Part shown: positions 1 to 6,794 of the stretch, piece by piece
Position numbering within the stretch: position 1 is the stretch's first letter
Layout of the letters: each line of letters opens with the position of its first letter
NCBI GenBank assembly: GCA_003139735.1
Contig: PLGA01000269.1
Coordinates: 1-9,104 of the forward strand
Reading direction: 5' to 3'
DNA length: 9,104 nucleotides
Source: Bryobacterales bacterium
GTDB taxonomy: Bacteria; Acidobacteriota; Terriglobia; Bryobacterales; Bryobacteraceae
Position numbers and translations under genes: made by a program
Notes under the pieces: generated by a model
Told to the model about the DNA's origin: nothing
The model's input: only the letters and a program-made list of their open reading frames with translations
Databases searched by the model: none

Positions 1-1
1 G

Positions 2-64
2 GTCCACATGAGACTGGGGCGGCACAAACCGGACGACTGGGTCAGTCAGGTGGCCCACGCTTGA
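2..64 (+). CDS. 3' end of an unidentified upstream gene (partial)
   Basis: The frame starting at base 2 reads through 20 codons, ends in ...KPDDWVSQVAHA and stops at TGA 62-64. I believe it is coding because a second copy of the same reading frame, in the same context, occurs at 2761-2925 and ends ...KPDDWVSQVAQA. Between the copies the differences in this part are one silent change (AAG/AAA) and two conservative changes to His (R to H, Q to H), with no frameshift. The protein family cannot be recognised from 20 residues. The gene begins left of the window. Confidence 0.55.
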   Translation, partial: VHMRLGRHKPDDWVSQVAHA

Positions 65-105
65 AGCGTTCGACGCATTCCCTTTTGCCGCGGGGGACGC
101 ACGGC

Positions 106-134
106 TTGACATCGGCTCCGGCGGAGACTAAACA
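106..134 (+). promoter_or_regulatory. Candidate sigma-70-type promoter for the GH29 gene
   Basis: A perfect -35 hexamer TTGACA (106-111) is followed by a 17-base spacer and a weak -10 TAAACA (129-134, three of six consensus positions). Transcription would start near 141, giving a short leader before the GGAG at 155-158 and the ATG at 169. The -35 and spacer are identical in copy B at 2967-2995, within the longest perfect run of the repeat. The -10 is poor, so this is a candidate only. Confidence 0.4.
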
Positions 135-154
135 ACTGCTAATACCTTATTCAC

Positions 155-158
155 GGAG
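155..158 (+). promoter_or_regulatory. Ribosome binding site for the ATG at 169
   Basis: GGAG lies ten bases before ATG 169 and is conserved at 3015-3018 in repeat copy B, ten bases before ATG 3029. It is the reason for preferring 169 over the in-frame ATG at 226, which has only a weak AGG upstream. Confidence 0.5.
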
Positions 159-168
159 ATTGCAGCTT

Positions 169-2607
169 ATGAAACGAGCAGAGGCGCCGACGGCGTGTGG
201 AGTTTATGTGTGCCAGCATAGGTTCATGCTTAGGTTGATCTGCGACATCCGGATTGTCCTGGCCGCGTCCTTGTTGACATTTTGCGCTTGGCCTTCGACT
301 ATCGCTGCTGAAACCCGCACGTTCGAAGCGGAATCCGCTGAACTTATTGGCGGCGCATCCAAGGTGAACGATACTGTGGCTTCGGGAGGCTCTCTGGTCG
401 ATTTAGCCGAGCCTGGCCAGGGCGTGAAGTTCGCCGGCCTGCCCGCGGCCAGCAGATTGGCGCTTCGCTATGCCTCGGTCAAAGCGGGCACGATCAGTGT
501 CGCCGTCAACGACCAACCGGCACGCAAGGTGAACGTTCACTCGTCGGGAGCGCTCACCAATTCTTTTCTCCATGCAATCATTGACGTGGCGATTCCCGCC
601 AACGCCACACTGACCATCAGTCTGGCAACCAATGATGTCTCGGTGAACCTCGACAAGATAATTGTCGGCGACGGCGACCTAGGTTTGCCGCCGGACATCT
701 GGAATTTGCCGCCATTGCCGGTGGCCGCCGGGCCCTATTCCTCCGACTGGAAGGCGATGAGCCAGCTTTACGTCGCGCCGGAGTGGTGGCGCGACGCCAA
801 GTTCGGCGCGTGGGCGCATTGGGATCCGCAGTCCATGCCCGAGGATGGCGACTGGTATGCCCGCGGCATGTATCAGGAGGGCAGCGCGCAATATAGCTAC
901 CATCTCCAACACTTCGGCCATCCGTCGGAGTACGGTTACAAGGACATCGCCCACAACTGGGTGATTGACCGGTGGAATCCGGATGCGCTGATGGATTTGT
1001 ATGTCGAAATGGGAGCGCGTTACTTCATGGCCATGGGCGTTCACCACGACAACTTCGACAACTGGGATTCGGCCTACCAACCGTGGAACTCCGTGCGCGT
1101 GGGCCCCAAGGTGGACATCGTAGGCGCCTGGGAAAAGGTCGCGCGCCAGCACGGGCTGCGTTTCGGCATCGGCTTTCATGACTCGCCGGGGAGGACCTGG
1201 GGCCAATTCATGCCGGTGCGTTACACCAGCGACAAGCAAGGTCCGAAGCAAGGCGTGCCTTATGACGGGCTACAGACCATTTTGGACGGAAAAGGAAAGT
1301 GGTGGGAAGGCCTGGATCCGGTGGACCTCTACGGCCCTCCGCACACCATTGCGAGGGGGCCGCGCACTCCGGACAACGATCCGTTGCTCTCTCCTTTTGC
1401 AAACCAGTTCATGTGGCGCGTGGATGACGCCATCGCTAAGTATCATCCCGATGTGATCTATTTCGACGAGCACGCCGGCGACTCACAAGTGGATGTTGGC
1501 GTTCACATGGGATTGGGATTTCTTGCGCCGCAATTGGCCGCGAATTATTACAACAAATCCCTGCAGTGGAACCACGGAAAGATGGAGGCGGTGCTCAATC
1601 TGAAGGGCGTGGGCGGGCGTTACAACAGCTTCCAAAACAGCCCTGAACTGCTTCCTTTCGTGGACCATTCGCTGGTCAAGAGCACGGAGGCCATCATCGA
1701 ACCGGAGATCATGGCCTATTCATTCCAGACCGAGACCACCATCGCCGATTGGCACTACAAATCCGGACAAAAGTACTTGGATGCCAAGAAACTAGTCGGC
1801 TTGTTGATGCAAAACGTCTCCCGGAATGGAACCATGTTGCTCAACCTTACCCAGCATGGCCGCGGTGATCTGGACCCTGAAGTGATTCGCATCTGCAAAG
1901 ACGTCGGCGCGTGGCTGAAGGTGAACGGCGAAGCCGTTTATGCCTCGCGCCCGTTTGAAGTCGCTGGCGATAATTCAGTTTCTTACACGCGCAACGAGGG
2001 CAAGGTCTATGCCACTCTGCTCGATTGGACCGGCGGGCCGGTAACTCTCAAGGCGTTGCGCGCTGGCGGGGCTACGTTGGGTAAAGTGTCCAAAGTCGAA
2101 CTGGTCGGCTCCGACATGGCGTTAACATTTGTTCAAAACGACCAAGGGCTTCTGGTTACGCCAAGCGGATCGGCGCAGCCGTTGCCGGGGATCACCGATC
2201 AATCTCTGGCAACTGCCATCCGCGTTCTGCGCATTACCCATGACAAAGGCTGGATCAACGACGACGACCCGGGCGTGGTGGCTCCGGGATGGATGCGCCG
2301 CTCCAACCTGGGCGCCGGCGAATACAACAACGACCTCACCATCAGTGAAACGCCCGGCAATGTGTGGAGTGCTTCGTTCACCGGCAGCAGTGTTTCGGTC
2401 ATCGCGCCTAAGGAGGCGGGAGCAGGGAAAATTGAAGTTCAAATTGACGGCCGAACCCGCGCCACGGCGGACGAAGCCACCAGCGGCCCGCGCCTGACCC
2501 AGCAGCCGGTGTGTGAAGTGACCGGCCTTGCTCCCGGCAAACATTCCATCAACATCATCAATCGCGGCTCCGGGCCAGTGGCCGTGGATGCCCTGGTCGT
2601 CCAATGA
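169..2607 (+). CDS. Exported multidomain alpha-L-fucosidase, GH29, with N-terminal CBM35/CBM6-like domain
   Basis: This is a secreted fucosidase, 812 residues from ATG 169, that would release terminal alpha-L-fucose by a retaining mechanism. A Sec signal peptide ends near residue 47 (hydrophobic VLAASLLTF, cleavage around IAA/E). Residues 48-170 (FEAESAEL, ASGGSLVDL) resemble CBM35/CBM6 modules. The GH29 barrel spans about 187-592: KFGAWAHWDPQ (211-221, usually KFGxFxHWG), GVHHDNFDNW with HHD at 292-294, and VIYFDEHAGD, where Asp433 is the expected nucleophile. A beta-sandwich follows at about 592-680, then another jelly-roll-like domain at about 690-812. It is longer than typical GH29 proteins (450-600 residues). 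ATG 169 was chosen because of GGAG at 155-158. Starting at ATG 226 (residue 20) would give a more classical signal peptide. The open frame also runs back to a TTG at 61, but that lies inside the previous gene. The GH29 call is secure; exact linkage specificity is not. Confidence 0.88.
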   Translation: MKRAEAPTACGVYVCQHRFMLRLICDIRIVLAASLLTFCAWPSTIAAETRTFEAESAELIGGASKVNDTVASGGSLVDLAEPGQGVKFAGLPAASRLALRYASVKAGTISVAVNDQPARKVNVHSSGALTNSFLHAIIDVAIPANATLTISLATNDVSVNLDKIIVGDGDLGLPPDIWNLPPLPVAAGPYSSDWKAMSQLYVAPEWWRDAKFGAWAHWDPQSMPEDGDWYARGMYQEGSAQYSYHLQHFGHPSEYGYKDIAHNWVIDRWNPDALMDLYVEMGARYFMAMGVHHDNFDNWDSAYQPWNSVRVGPKVDIVGAWEKVARQHGLRFGIGFHDSPGRTWGQFMPVRYTSDKQGPKQGVPYDGLQTILDGKGKWWEGLDPVDLYGPPHTIARGPRTPDNDPLLSPFANQFMWRVDDAIAKYHPDVIYFDEHAGDSQVDVGVHMGLGFLAPQLAANYYNKSLQWNHGKMEAVLNLKGVGGRYNSFQNSPELLPFVDHSLVKSTEAIIEPEIMAYSFQTETTIADWHYKSGQKYLDAKKLVGLLMQNVSRNGTMLLNLTQHGRGDLDPEVIRICKDVGAWLKVNGEAVYASRPFEVAGDNSVSYTRNEGKVYATLLDWTGGPVTLKALRAGGATLGKVSKVELVGSDMALTFVQNDQGLLVTPSGSAQPLPGITDQSLATAIRVLRITHDKGWINDDDPGVVAPGWMRRSNLGAGEYNNDLTISETPGNVWSASFTGSSVSVIAPKEAGAGKIEVQIDGRTRATADEATSGPRLTQQPVCEVTGLAPGKHSINIINRGSGPVAVDALVVQ

Positions 2608-2623
2608 AACGCGAACCTATCCA

Positions 2624-2767
2624 ATGAGCTTCAAGTTTCGCTGTAATGCTGCGCTAACTGCGCTGGCGTTTCTCGTCGCTGCATCCGTTGCGATAACGGT
2701 TTCGGCGCAAAGTGCCAGGCCTGAACTTCCCTTTTACGACTTTGCCCCAACGCCTCACATTGGCTGG
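2624..2767 (+). pseudogene. 5' fragment of a secreted glycoside hydrolase, probably GH27 alpha-galactosidase
   Basis: ATG 2624 lies 16 bases after the GH29 stop and opens a clear signal peptide (MSFKFRC..., hydrophobic ALTALAFLVAASVAITV, cleavage near VSAQ). It is followed by PFYDFAPTPHIGW. This resembles the start of mature GH27 alpha-galactosidases, whose conserved opening is APTPPMGWNSWD. Directly after the Trp (2765-2767) the sense breaks down: the frame continues with arginine-rich nonsense to a TGA at 2858-2860, 78 residues in all. The sensible reading frame from about 2761 is a different one. I infer a large deletion that removed nearly the whole gene, originally the second gene of a GH29-GH27 operon. 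The GH27 assignment rests on about a dozen residues. Confidence 0.55.
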
Positions 2768-2925
2768 AAGCGATCACCGCTCCGGCGGGTGTGCTGGCGG
2801 CGCCGCTACAGGCCGGCAAGGCGAACATTGGCGTTCACTTGCCGGAGAAGAAGCCGGTGACGGTCCACATGAGACTGGGGCGGCGCAAGCCGGACGACTG
2901 GGTCAGTCAGGTGGCCCAAGCTTGA
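2761..2925 (+). pseudogene. 3' remnant of a second copy of the unidentified upstream gene
   Basis: In the frame starting at 2761, 54 codons read WLEAITAPAGVL...KKPVTVHMRLGRRKPDDWVSQVAQA and end at TGA 2923-2925. Base 2862 onward is repeat copy B, so the last 20 residues are a near copy of the protein tail encoded at 2-64. Codon use is GC-rich and protein-like, unlike the other two frames here. There is no start codon or ribosome binding site of its own, and upstream in this frame lies a TGA at 2722-2724. It looks like the tail of a gene whose body was lost at the junction near 2750-2770. The family is not recognised. Confidence 0.6.
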
Positions 2926-3031
2926 AGCGTTCGACGCATTCCCTTTTGCCGCGGGGGACGCACGGCTTGACATCGGCTCCGGCGGAGACTAAAGAATGCT
3001 GATATCTTATTCACGGAGATTGCAGCTTATG
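2862..3031 (+). repeat. Direct repeat copy B, promoter-bearing block
   Basis: Second copy of the block at 1-171, 2.86 kb downstream in the same orientation. The perfect core is 2920-2993. Because the window begins inside copy A, how much further left the homology extends cannot be seen; the remnant coding frame here reaches back to about 2761. The right boundary is exact: both copies agree through an ATG (169-171 and 3029-3031) and differ from the next base on. Confidence 0.95.
2967..2995 (+). promoter_or_regulatory. Candidate sigma-70-type promoter for the leader ORF and GH51 gene
   Basis: TTGACA (2967-2972), a 17-base spacer and TAAAGA (2990-2995) repeat the arrangement at 106-134. The predicted start near 3002 precedes GGAG (3015-3018) and ATG 3029. 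It would place about 130 bases of leader before the GH51 start codon. The -10 matches consensus at only three of six positions. Confidence 0.4.
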
Positions 3032-3142
3032 GCAGACATGGCGGAGGAGCCTGTATACGTTTGCCCAGCTTCTGTTCAAGTAAGACTGTGCCACAAGGGC
3101 AAGGTGGGCCAACTAAGACGAGGAGAGACGACATGCCAATGA
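3029..3142 (+). CDS. Small leader ORF, 37 codons, overlapping the GH51 start
   Basis: ATG 3029, with GGAG at 3015-3018, opens a frame MADMAEEPVYVC... that ends at TGA 3140-3142. The stop falls within the first codons of the GH51 gene, overlapping ATG 3139 as ATGA. It corresponds in position to ATG 169 in repeat copy A, and both frames reach a VYVC motif soon after the start. It could be a translated leader, or just an opened frame after the duplicated start site. No family is recognised, and coding status is uncertain. Confidence 0.3.
   Translation: MADMAEEPVYVCPASVQVRLCHKGKVGQLRRGETTCQ
3121..3127 (+). promoter_or_regulatory. Ribosome binding site of the GH51 gene
   Basis: AGGAGAG ends five bases before ATG 3133, a strong Shine-Dalgarno at good spacing. 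It decides the start in favour of 3133 over the open frame reaching back to TTG 3061, and leaves ATG 3139 as a secondary possibility. Confidence 0.75.
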
Positions 3143-5262
3143 ACCGACGTGAGCTTCTGAAGGCTTCAGCGGCGGGCGCCGCCATGCTGGAGCAAAGGAA
3201 GAAGGCGTTCGCCGCGCCCCCCAGCATCGAGATCGTGATCGACGCAGCCAAGCCCGGCGCGCCAGTCAATCCGATGATCTTCGGAGGGTACATGGAGCCG
3301 GCCACGACGCGAGTCTGGTCCGAGATGCTCACCGACCGGAAGTTCTCGAACCCGATCGCCAGCCCTACCAGCGCTGCACCCGCGCCGGCGAATCCTGGGA
3401 TGTTCCGCTTTGCCGGCGAGCCTTTCCGGCTGGTCGGGCCCGCGGGAACGGTGGAGATGGATACGGTGCGGCCGTTCGTCGGCAAGCACAGCCCACTGGT
3501 GAAGCTGGCTGCCTCCGAACCGCACGGCATTCAGCAGTCCAGGCTGCGTGTAGCTCACGGGAAGCCCTATACGGGCAGAGTTTGGCTGGCCGGCAATCCC
3601 GGCGCCAAGGTGGTAGTCCGGCTGGCGTGGGGATCCGGCGCGGGCGATTCGCAGATCATCGCCATCCCGGCTCTAACGAGCGCGTACCAGAAATTCCCGC
3701 TGAAGTTCACAGTGGCGGCGGATTCATCGGACGCGCGCCTGGAAATCGTGGGGACGGGCAGCGGCGCGTTCCACGTCGGGGCGATTTCCCTGATGCCCGC
3801 GGATAACTTGCAGGGATTTCACGCCGGGATGATCTGGTACTACAAGGAGCAGGGCTTCAAGATGGCCAAGTGGCCCGGCGGCAACTTCGTCTCGTCCTAC
3901 GACTTTTACGACGGCCTTGGCGATCCCGACAAGCGCCCGCCGCGCGGACGGGAGTCCAACGACGTCGGCTTGCATGAGTACATCGCCCTGTGCAGACTGC
4001 TCGGCGCCGAACCCGATCTAACGATCAACAGCGGATACGCCAGCGCGCGGGACGCCGCCGAACAGGTGGAATACTGCAATGGTTCCATCCAGACGCGCCT
4101 GGGCGCATTGCGCGCGCGGAACGGCCATCCCGAGCCTTTCCATATTCGCTACTGGACCATCGGCAACGAAATGTACGGCCCCTGGCAGGCCGGCCACATG
4201 TCGCTGAACCAGTACTGGGTGAAGCACAACAACATTGTCGAAGCCATGCGGAAGGCGGACCCGCAAGTCAAGGTGACCTTGTGCGGCGCCAGTATCTGCG
4301 AGAGAGGAATCGGCTGCGCGGAAAAGAAGGGGAACTTCTTCCCGAGCGAGTGGGAGCCGCCCATGCCCTACGACCTGCCGTTCGCGTTCGGGTCACACGA
4401 AGACTGGGATGGATGGCTGCTCGCCAACTGCGCCGACAACGTGGATTTCGTCTCCGAGCATACCTACGCGTATCCCCACCTGAGATACGACTCGCAGAAA
4501 CAGTCCTTTGTGAATTCCGACGATCCGCTGCTGACCAAGGCGCGCAGGTTGCCGAACCGCATCGGCGAGTTCTTCGAGGCGTGGCAGAAGTACCTGGAGA
4601 GGATGCCGAACCTGAAAGAGAAGAACATCAAGTTCATCTTCGACGAATGGGGCTGCCGCAACCGGCTGATGAGCGGCGCCGCCCAGACGCCGGGAATGCT
4701 GACGCCGCTGGCGTACGCTCTGTTCTTGAACGAGGTGTTCCGTCACTCCGATGTGGTGCAGGCCAGTTGCGCGACGGGAGGGATGGGCACGGTGCTGATC
4801 GACGACACCGGCGAAGCCACGGGCTTATCGGCCGAGGGACTGGTGCTGAAGATCATGGCGAACCACTTCACCAACGCCCTTCCGGTCGCGGTGAGGGGAA
4901 ATTCGCCCCAGCAAGCGGCGCCCGGCACGGTGTTCGTGGATATTCCGAATGTTCCCATCGGAAGCCAGACGTTCCCGCTGGATGTGACCGCGGCGCTCTC
5001 GAACGATCGCAAGAAGCTCATCTTCTCCGTGGTCAACGCCACGGAGACGGCCCAAGAGTTCAGCCTGAAGGTTACCGGGATCAAGCTGCGCGGGCCGGGC
5101 ACGCTGCGGCAGATTGCGCCGCCCAGCGTGAATTCGGTGAACGTCGCGGGCCAAAAGCCGGCGGTAGAAATCGTGGAGCATCCGCAAGATGCGCTACCGG
5201 ATACGGTGCAGCTTCCGCCGGTGAGCATCAGCGTTTACGAATTCGAAATTGAGAGCGCGTGA
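3133..5262 (+). CDS. Exported alpha-L-arabinofuranosidase, GH51
   Basis: This 709-residue enzyme would remove terminal alpha-L-arabinofuranose by a retaining mechanism. The N-terminus MPMNRRELLKASAAGAAM has the RR motif of a Tat signal, although its hydrophobic stretch is short and followed by EQRKK. FGGYMEP near residue 51 matches the N-terminal strand of GH51 enzymes. A CBM4-like beta-sandwich follows (about 95-215, VAHGKPYTGRVWLAG), then the catalytic barrel (about 230-590). Key sites are KWPGGNF near 247-253, WTIGNEMYG with Glu346 as acid/base, and FIFDEWG with Glu505 as nucleophile. A C-terminal beta domain ends in VSISVYEFEIESA, as in other GH51 proteins. The length fits secreted GH51 enzymes with an N-terminal sandwich, not the roughly 500-residue intracellular kind. 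It ends 11 bases from the stop of the convergent minus-strand operon. Confidence 0.93.
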   Translation: MPMNRRELLKASAAGAAMLEQRKKAFAAPPSIEIVIDAAKPGAPVNPMIFGGYMEPATTRVWSEMLTDRKFSNPIASPTSAAPAPANPGMFRFAGEPFRLVGPAGTVEMDTVRPFVGKHSPLVKLAASEPHGIQQSRLRVAHGKPYTGRVWLAGNPGAKVVVRLAWGSGAGDSQIIAIPALTSAYQKFPLKFTVAADSSDARLEIVGTGSGAFHVGAISLMPADNLQGFHAGMIWYYKEQGFKMAKWPGGNFVSSYDFYDGLGDPDKRPPRGRESNDVGLHEYIALCRLLGAEPDLTINSGYASARDAAEQVEYCNGSIQTRLGALRARNGHPEPFHIRYWTIGNEMYGPWQAGHMSLNQYWVKHNNIVEAMRKADPQVKVTLCGASICERGIGCAEKKGNFFPSEWEPPMPYDLPFAFGSHEDWDGWLLANCADNVDFVSEHTYAYPHLRYDSQKQSFVNSDDPLLTKARRLPNRIGEFFEAWQKYLERMPNLKEKNIKFIFDEWGCRNRLMSGAAQTPGMLTPLAYALFLNEVFRHSDVVQASCATGGMGTVLIDDTGEATGLSAEGLVLKIMANHFTNALPVAVRGNSPQQAAPGTVFVDIPNVPIGSQTFPLDVTAALSNDRKKLIFSVVNATETAQEFSLKVTGIKLRGPGTLRQIAPPSVNSVNVAGQKPAVEIVEHPQDALPDTVQLPPVSISVYEFEIESA

Positions 5263-5273
5263 TCGCCCGCTTC

Positions 5274-6782
5274 TCAGGATTTCGCCGAGTCGCCGGCCTC
5301 GAGAAAGAGTCCGAAATCCGAAAGAGCCGGGCAAACCGCGGCTTTGGTGATCCGCAGCCTTACCCGATTGGTGGTGATATCTTCTTTCGTGCGCACCAGA
5401 CGGCACGATCCGATGCTCGTCGCTTCCGCGAACGCGGCCCACGCGCCGTCCTTCCACTGGTCCAGCGCGAAGGCATCTACGCGCTGGCCGAGCTTGATGT
5501 TCTCGCGCAGGCGCGCAACGTTGAACTTCACGGGCTTCCCCAAGTCGAAGGTGACTTCCGCCGTCAACACGGCATCGTCCGTGCTCCAGTAGGTGTACCG
5601 GTCGCCGTCTAGGAGATTTCGCGGTCCGAACGCCTTGGCGCCCTTCGCGCGCACGTTCGAAGCGGCGACCTTCGCCTTTTCCGCCAGGTTCTGCCGGAAG
5701 GTCCCCTTGACCATGGCGTTGAACCCGCGCAACGACGCAGCGTCGTTTTCGTGAACGAGGCCGCACCGGTCCGGAGGCACATTCAAGAGAAAGCAGCCGC
5801 CTCGCCCGACGGACCTGTAGTACAAGTTCATCAGTTGGGCCGGCGACTTCACGCGCGCGTTCTCGCGCTCGTGCCAGAACCAGCCAGGGCGAATCGAGGT
5901 ATTGCATTCCGGCGGCAGCCACTGCGCTCCGTTGCGGTGCCCCGTGCCCCCCTCCTGGCCCGCCCGCGAGTAACCGGGGGCGGCGGGACCGCCGTCGGGG
6001 CCGATGGGATTATAGGTCTCCCAGCAAGTATCGTTAGCGTATCCGGATTCGTTTCCCACCCAGCGTATGTCAGGCCCAATCTCGCACCAGATGATGGCGT
6101 CTGGCTGAAGGGAACGCTCCAGTTCCCAGGTTGCTGGCCAGTCGTAATAGGTCCGCCGGTCAATCCTCCGAGTCTCGTTGGCGCCTCCGTAATATCCGCT
6201 TCCGCCGTTGGCGCCGTCGTGCCACACCTCGTATATCGGCCCATATCGCGTAAGCAGCTCTCGCAACTGCTGGCGATACGTCATGACGTATTCCGGCCTG
6301 CCATACAGGGCGCTGTTGCGGTCCCAGGGAGAAAGATAAACGCCGAACTTCATCCCGGCGCGCCGGACCGCTTCCGAGAGATCCTTGACCACATCGCCCT
6401 TGCCGCCTCTCCAAGAGCTTTTCTTGAGCGAGTGATCCGTGGCGTCGGTCTGCCACAGGCAGAGGCCATCGTGATGCTTCGCGGTGAGAATAGCGCCGGT
6501 CATGCCGCCGGCCTTCAGCGCCGCGGCGATGGCGTCGGCATCGAAGGCCGGTGGGTTAAAGACGGAGGGGTCTTCGTCGCCGTTTCCCCACTCCCTATCG
6601 GTAAACGTGTTCGGGCTGAAGTGGATGAACGCGTAGACTTCCATCTCGTGCCAACGGAGCTGGCGCTCGGAGGGAAGGGGTCCATACGGCGCGGGCGCTT
6701 TCGCCGAGGCGGCCGCAACGGTCGCCGGCAGCAGAGGCGCGGCAGCCATAAAGTGACGTCGGGTTATTCGTTCTCGCATCAT
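5274..6782 (-). CDS. Exported alpha-L-fucosidase, GH29, with C-terminal F5/8C (CBM32-like) domain
   Basis: This 502-residue protein is the last gene of the minus-strand operon. MMRERITRRHFMAAAPLLPATVAAASA is interpreted as a Tat signal (TRRHFM at 7-12, then a hydrophobic stretch). The GH29 barrel spans about 36-360: FIHFSPNTF (52-60), LTAKHHDGLCLW (99-110) and YEVWHDG, with Asp189 the expected nucleophile. RWVGNESG (240-247) offers Glu245 as a candidate acid/base in the style of subfamily B, which prefers branched alpha-1,3/1,4-fucosides. Residues about 370-497 form an F5/8 type C domain (NLLDGDRYTYWST, TFDLGKPVKFNVARLRE), probably carbohydrate-binding. The ribosome binding site AGGGGAG lies 12 bases or fewer downstream of the GH5-like stop. 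The spacing would suit the second Met (6779) as well or better. It differs clearly from the GH29 at 169-2607 in motifs and modules, so it is not a recent duplicate. Confidence 0.92.
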   Translation of the reverse strand: MMRERITRRHFMAAAPLLPATVAAASAKAPAPYGPLPSERQLRWHEMEVYAFIHFSPNTFTDREWGNGDEDPSVFNPPAFDADAIAAALKAGGMTGAILTAKHHDGLCLWQTDATDHSLKKSSWRGGKGDVVKDLSEAVRRAGMKFGVYLSPWDRNSALYGRPEYVMTYRQQLRELLTRYGPIYEVWHDGANGGSGYYGGANETRRIDRRTYYDWPATWELERSLQPDAIIWCEIGPDIRWVGNESGYANDTCWETYNPIGPDGGPAAPGYSRAGQEGGTGHRNGAQWLPPECNTSIRPGWFWHERENARVKSPAQLMNLYYRSVGRGGCFLLNVPPDRCGLVHENDAASLRGFNAMVKGTFRQNLAEKAKVAASNVRAKGAKAFGPRNLLDGDRYTYWSTDDAVLTAEVTFDLGKPVKFNVARLRENIKLGQRVDAFALDQWKDGAWAAFAEATSIGSCRLVRTKEDITTNRVRLRITKAAVCPALSDFGLFLEAGDSAKS

Positions 6783-6794
6783 CGTTCTCCCCTG

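Larger units (their letters stand above)
1..171 (+). repeat. Direct repeat copy A, promoter-bearing block
   Basis: This block matches 2862-3031 in direct orientation. By eye I count six mismatches (24, 28, 58, 133, 141, 145) and one single-base gap near 136. The run 59-132 is perfect, and 146-171 is also perfect. It contains the 3' end of the unidentified gene, its stop codon, the intergenic region, a promoter-like sequence, a GGAG ribosome binding site and an ATG. Similarity stops right after the G of that ATG (171). The left limit is the window edge, so the real repeat may be longer. It has no terminal inverted repeats and no transposase, so it looks like a segmental duplication and not an insertion sequence. 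Confidence 0.95.

Noticed and set aside
75..100. Possible hairpin GCATTCCC (75-82) with GGGGACGC (93-100), also in copy B, after the upstream stop codon
   Set aside because: The stem has an A-C mismatch and a T-G wobble, and no T-run follows. It is too weak to call a terminator.
61..168. N-terminal extension of the GH29 frame back to TTG 61
   Set aside because: It overlaps the stop of the preceding gene and lies in the duplicated promoter block. The same sequence in copy B is not joined to GH51 in frame, so it is not protein-coding.
1..3031. Insertion sequence or transposon explanation for the direct repeats
   Set aside because: No transposase frame, no terminal inverted repeats within the copies and no short target-site duplication are visible. 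The repeats contain the end of a host-like gene.
3990..5252. 420-codon frame on the plus strand inside GH51
   Set aside because: An Arg-rich shifted shadow of the GH51 frame, which itself has both catalytic glutamates and conserved motifs.
5277..5319. Inverted repeat GGATTTCG (5277-5284) / CGAAATCC (5312-5319) near the convergent gene ends
   Set aside because: The loop is 27 bases, there is no T-tract on either strand, and nearly all of it lies in the coding end of the minus-strand GH29. It may be chance.
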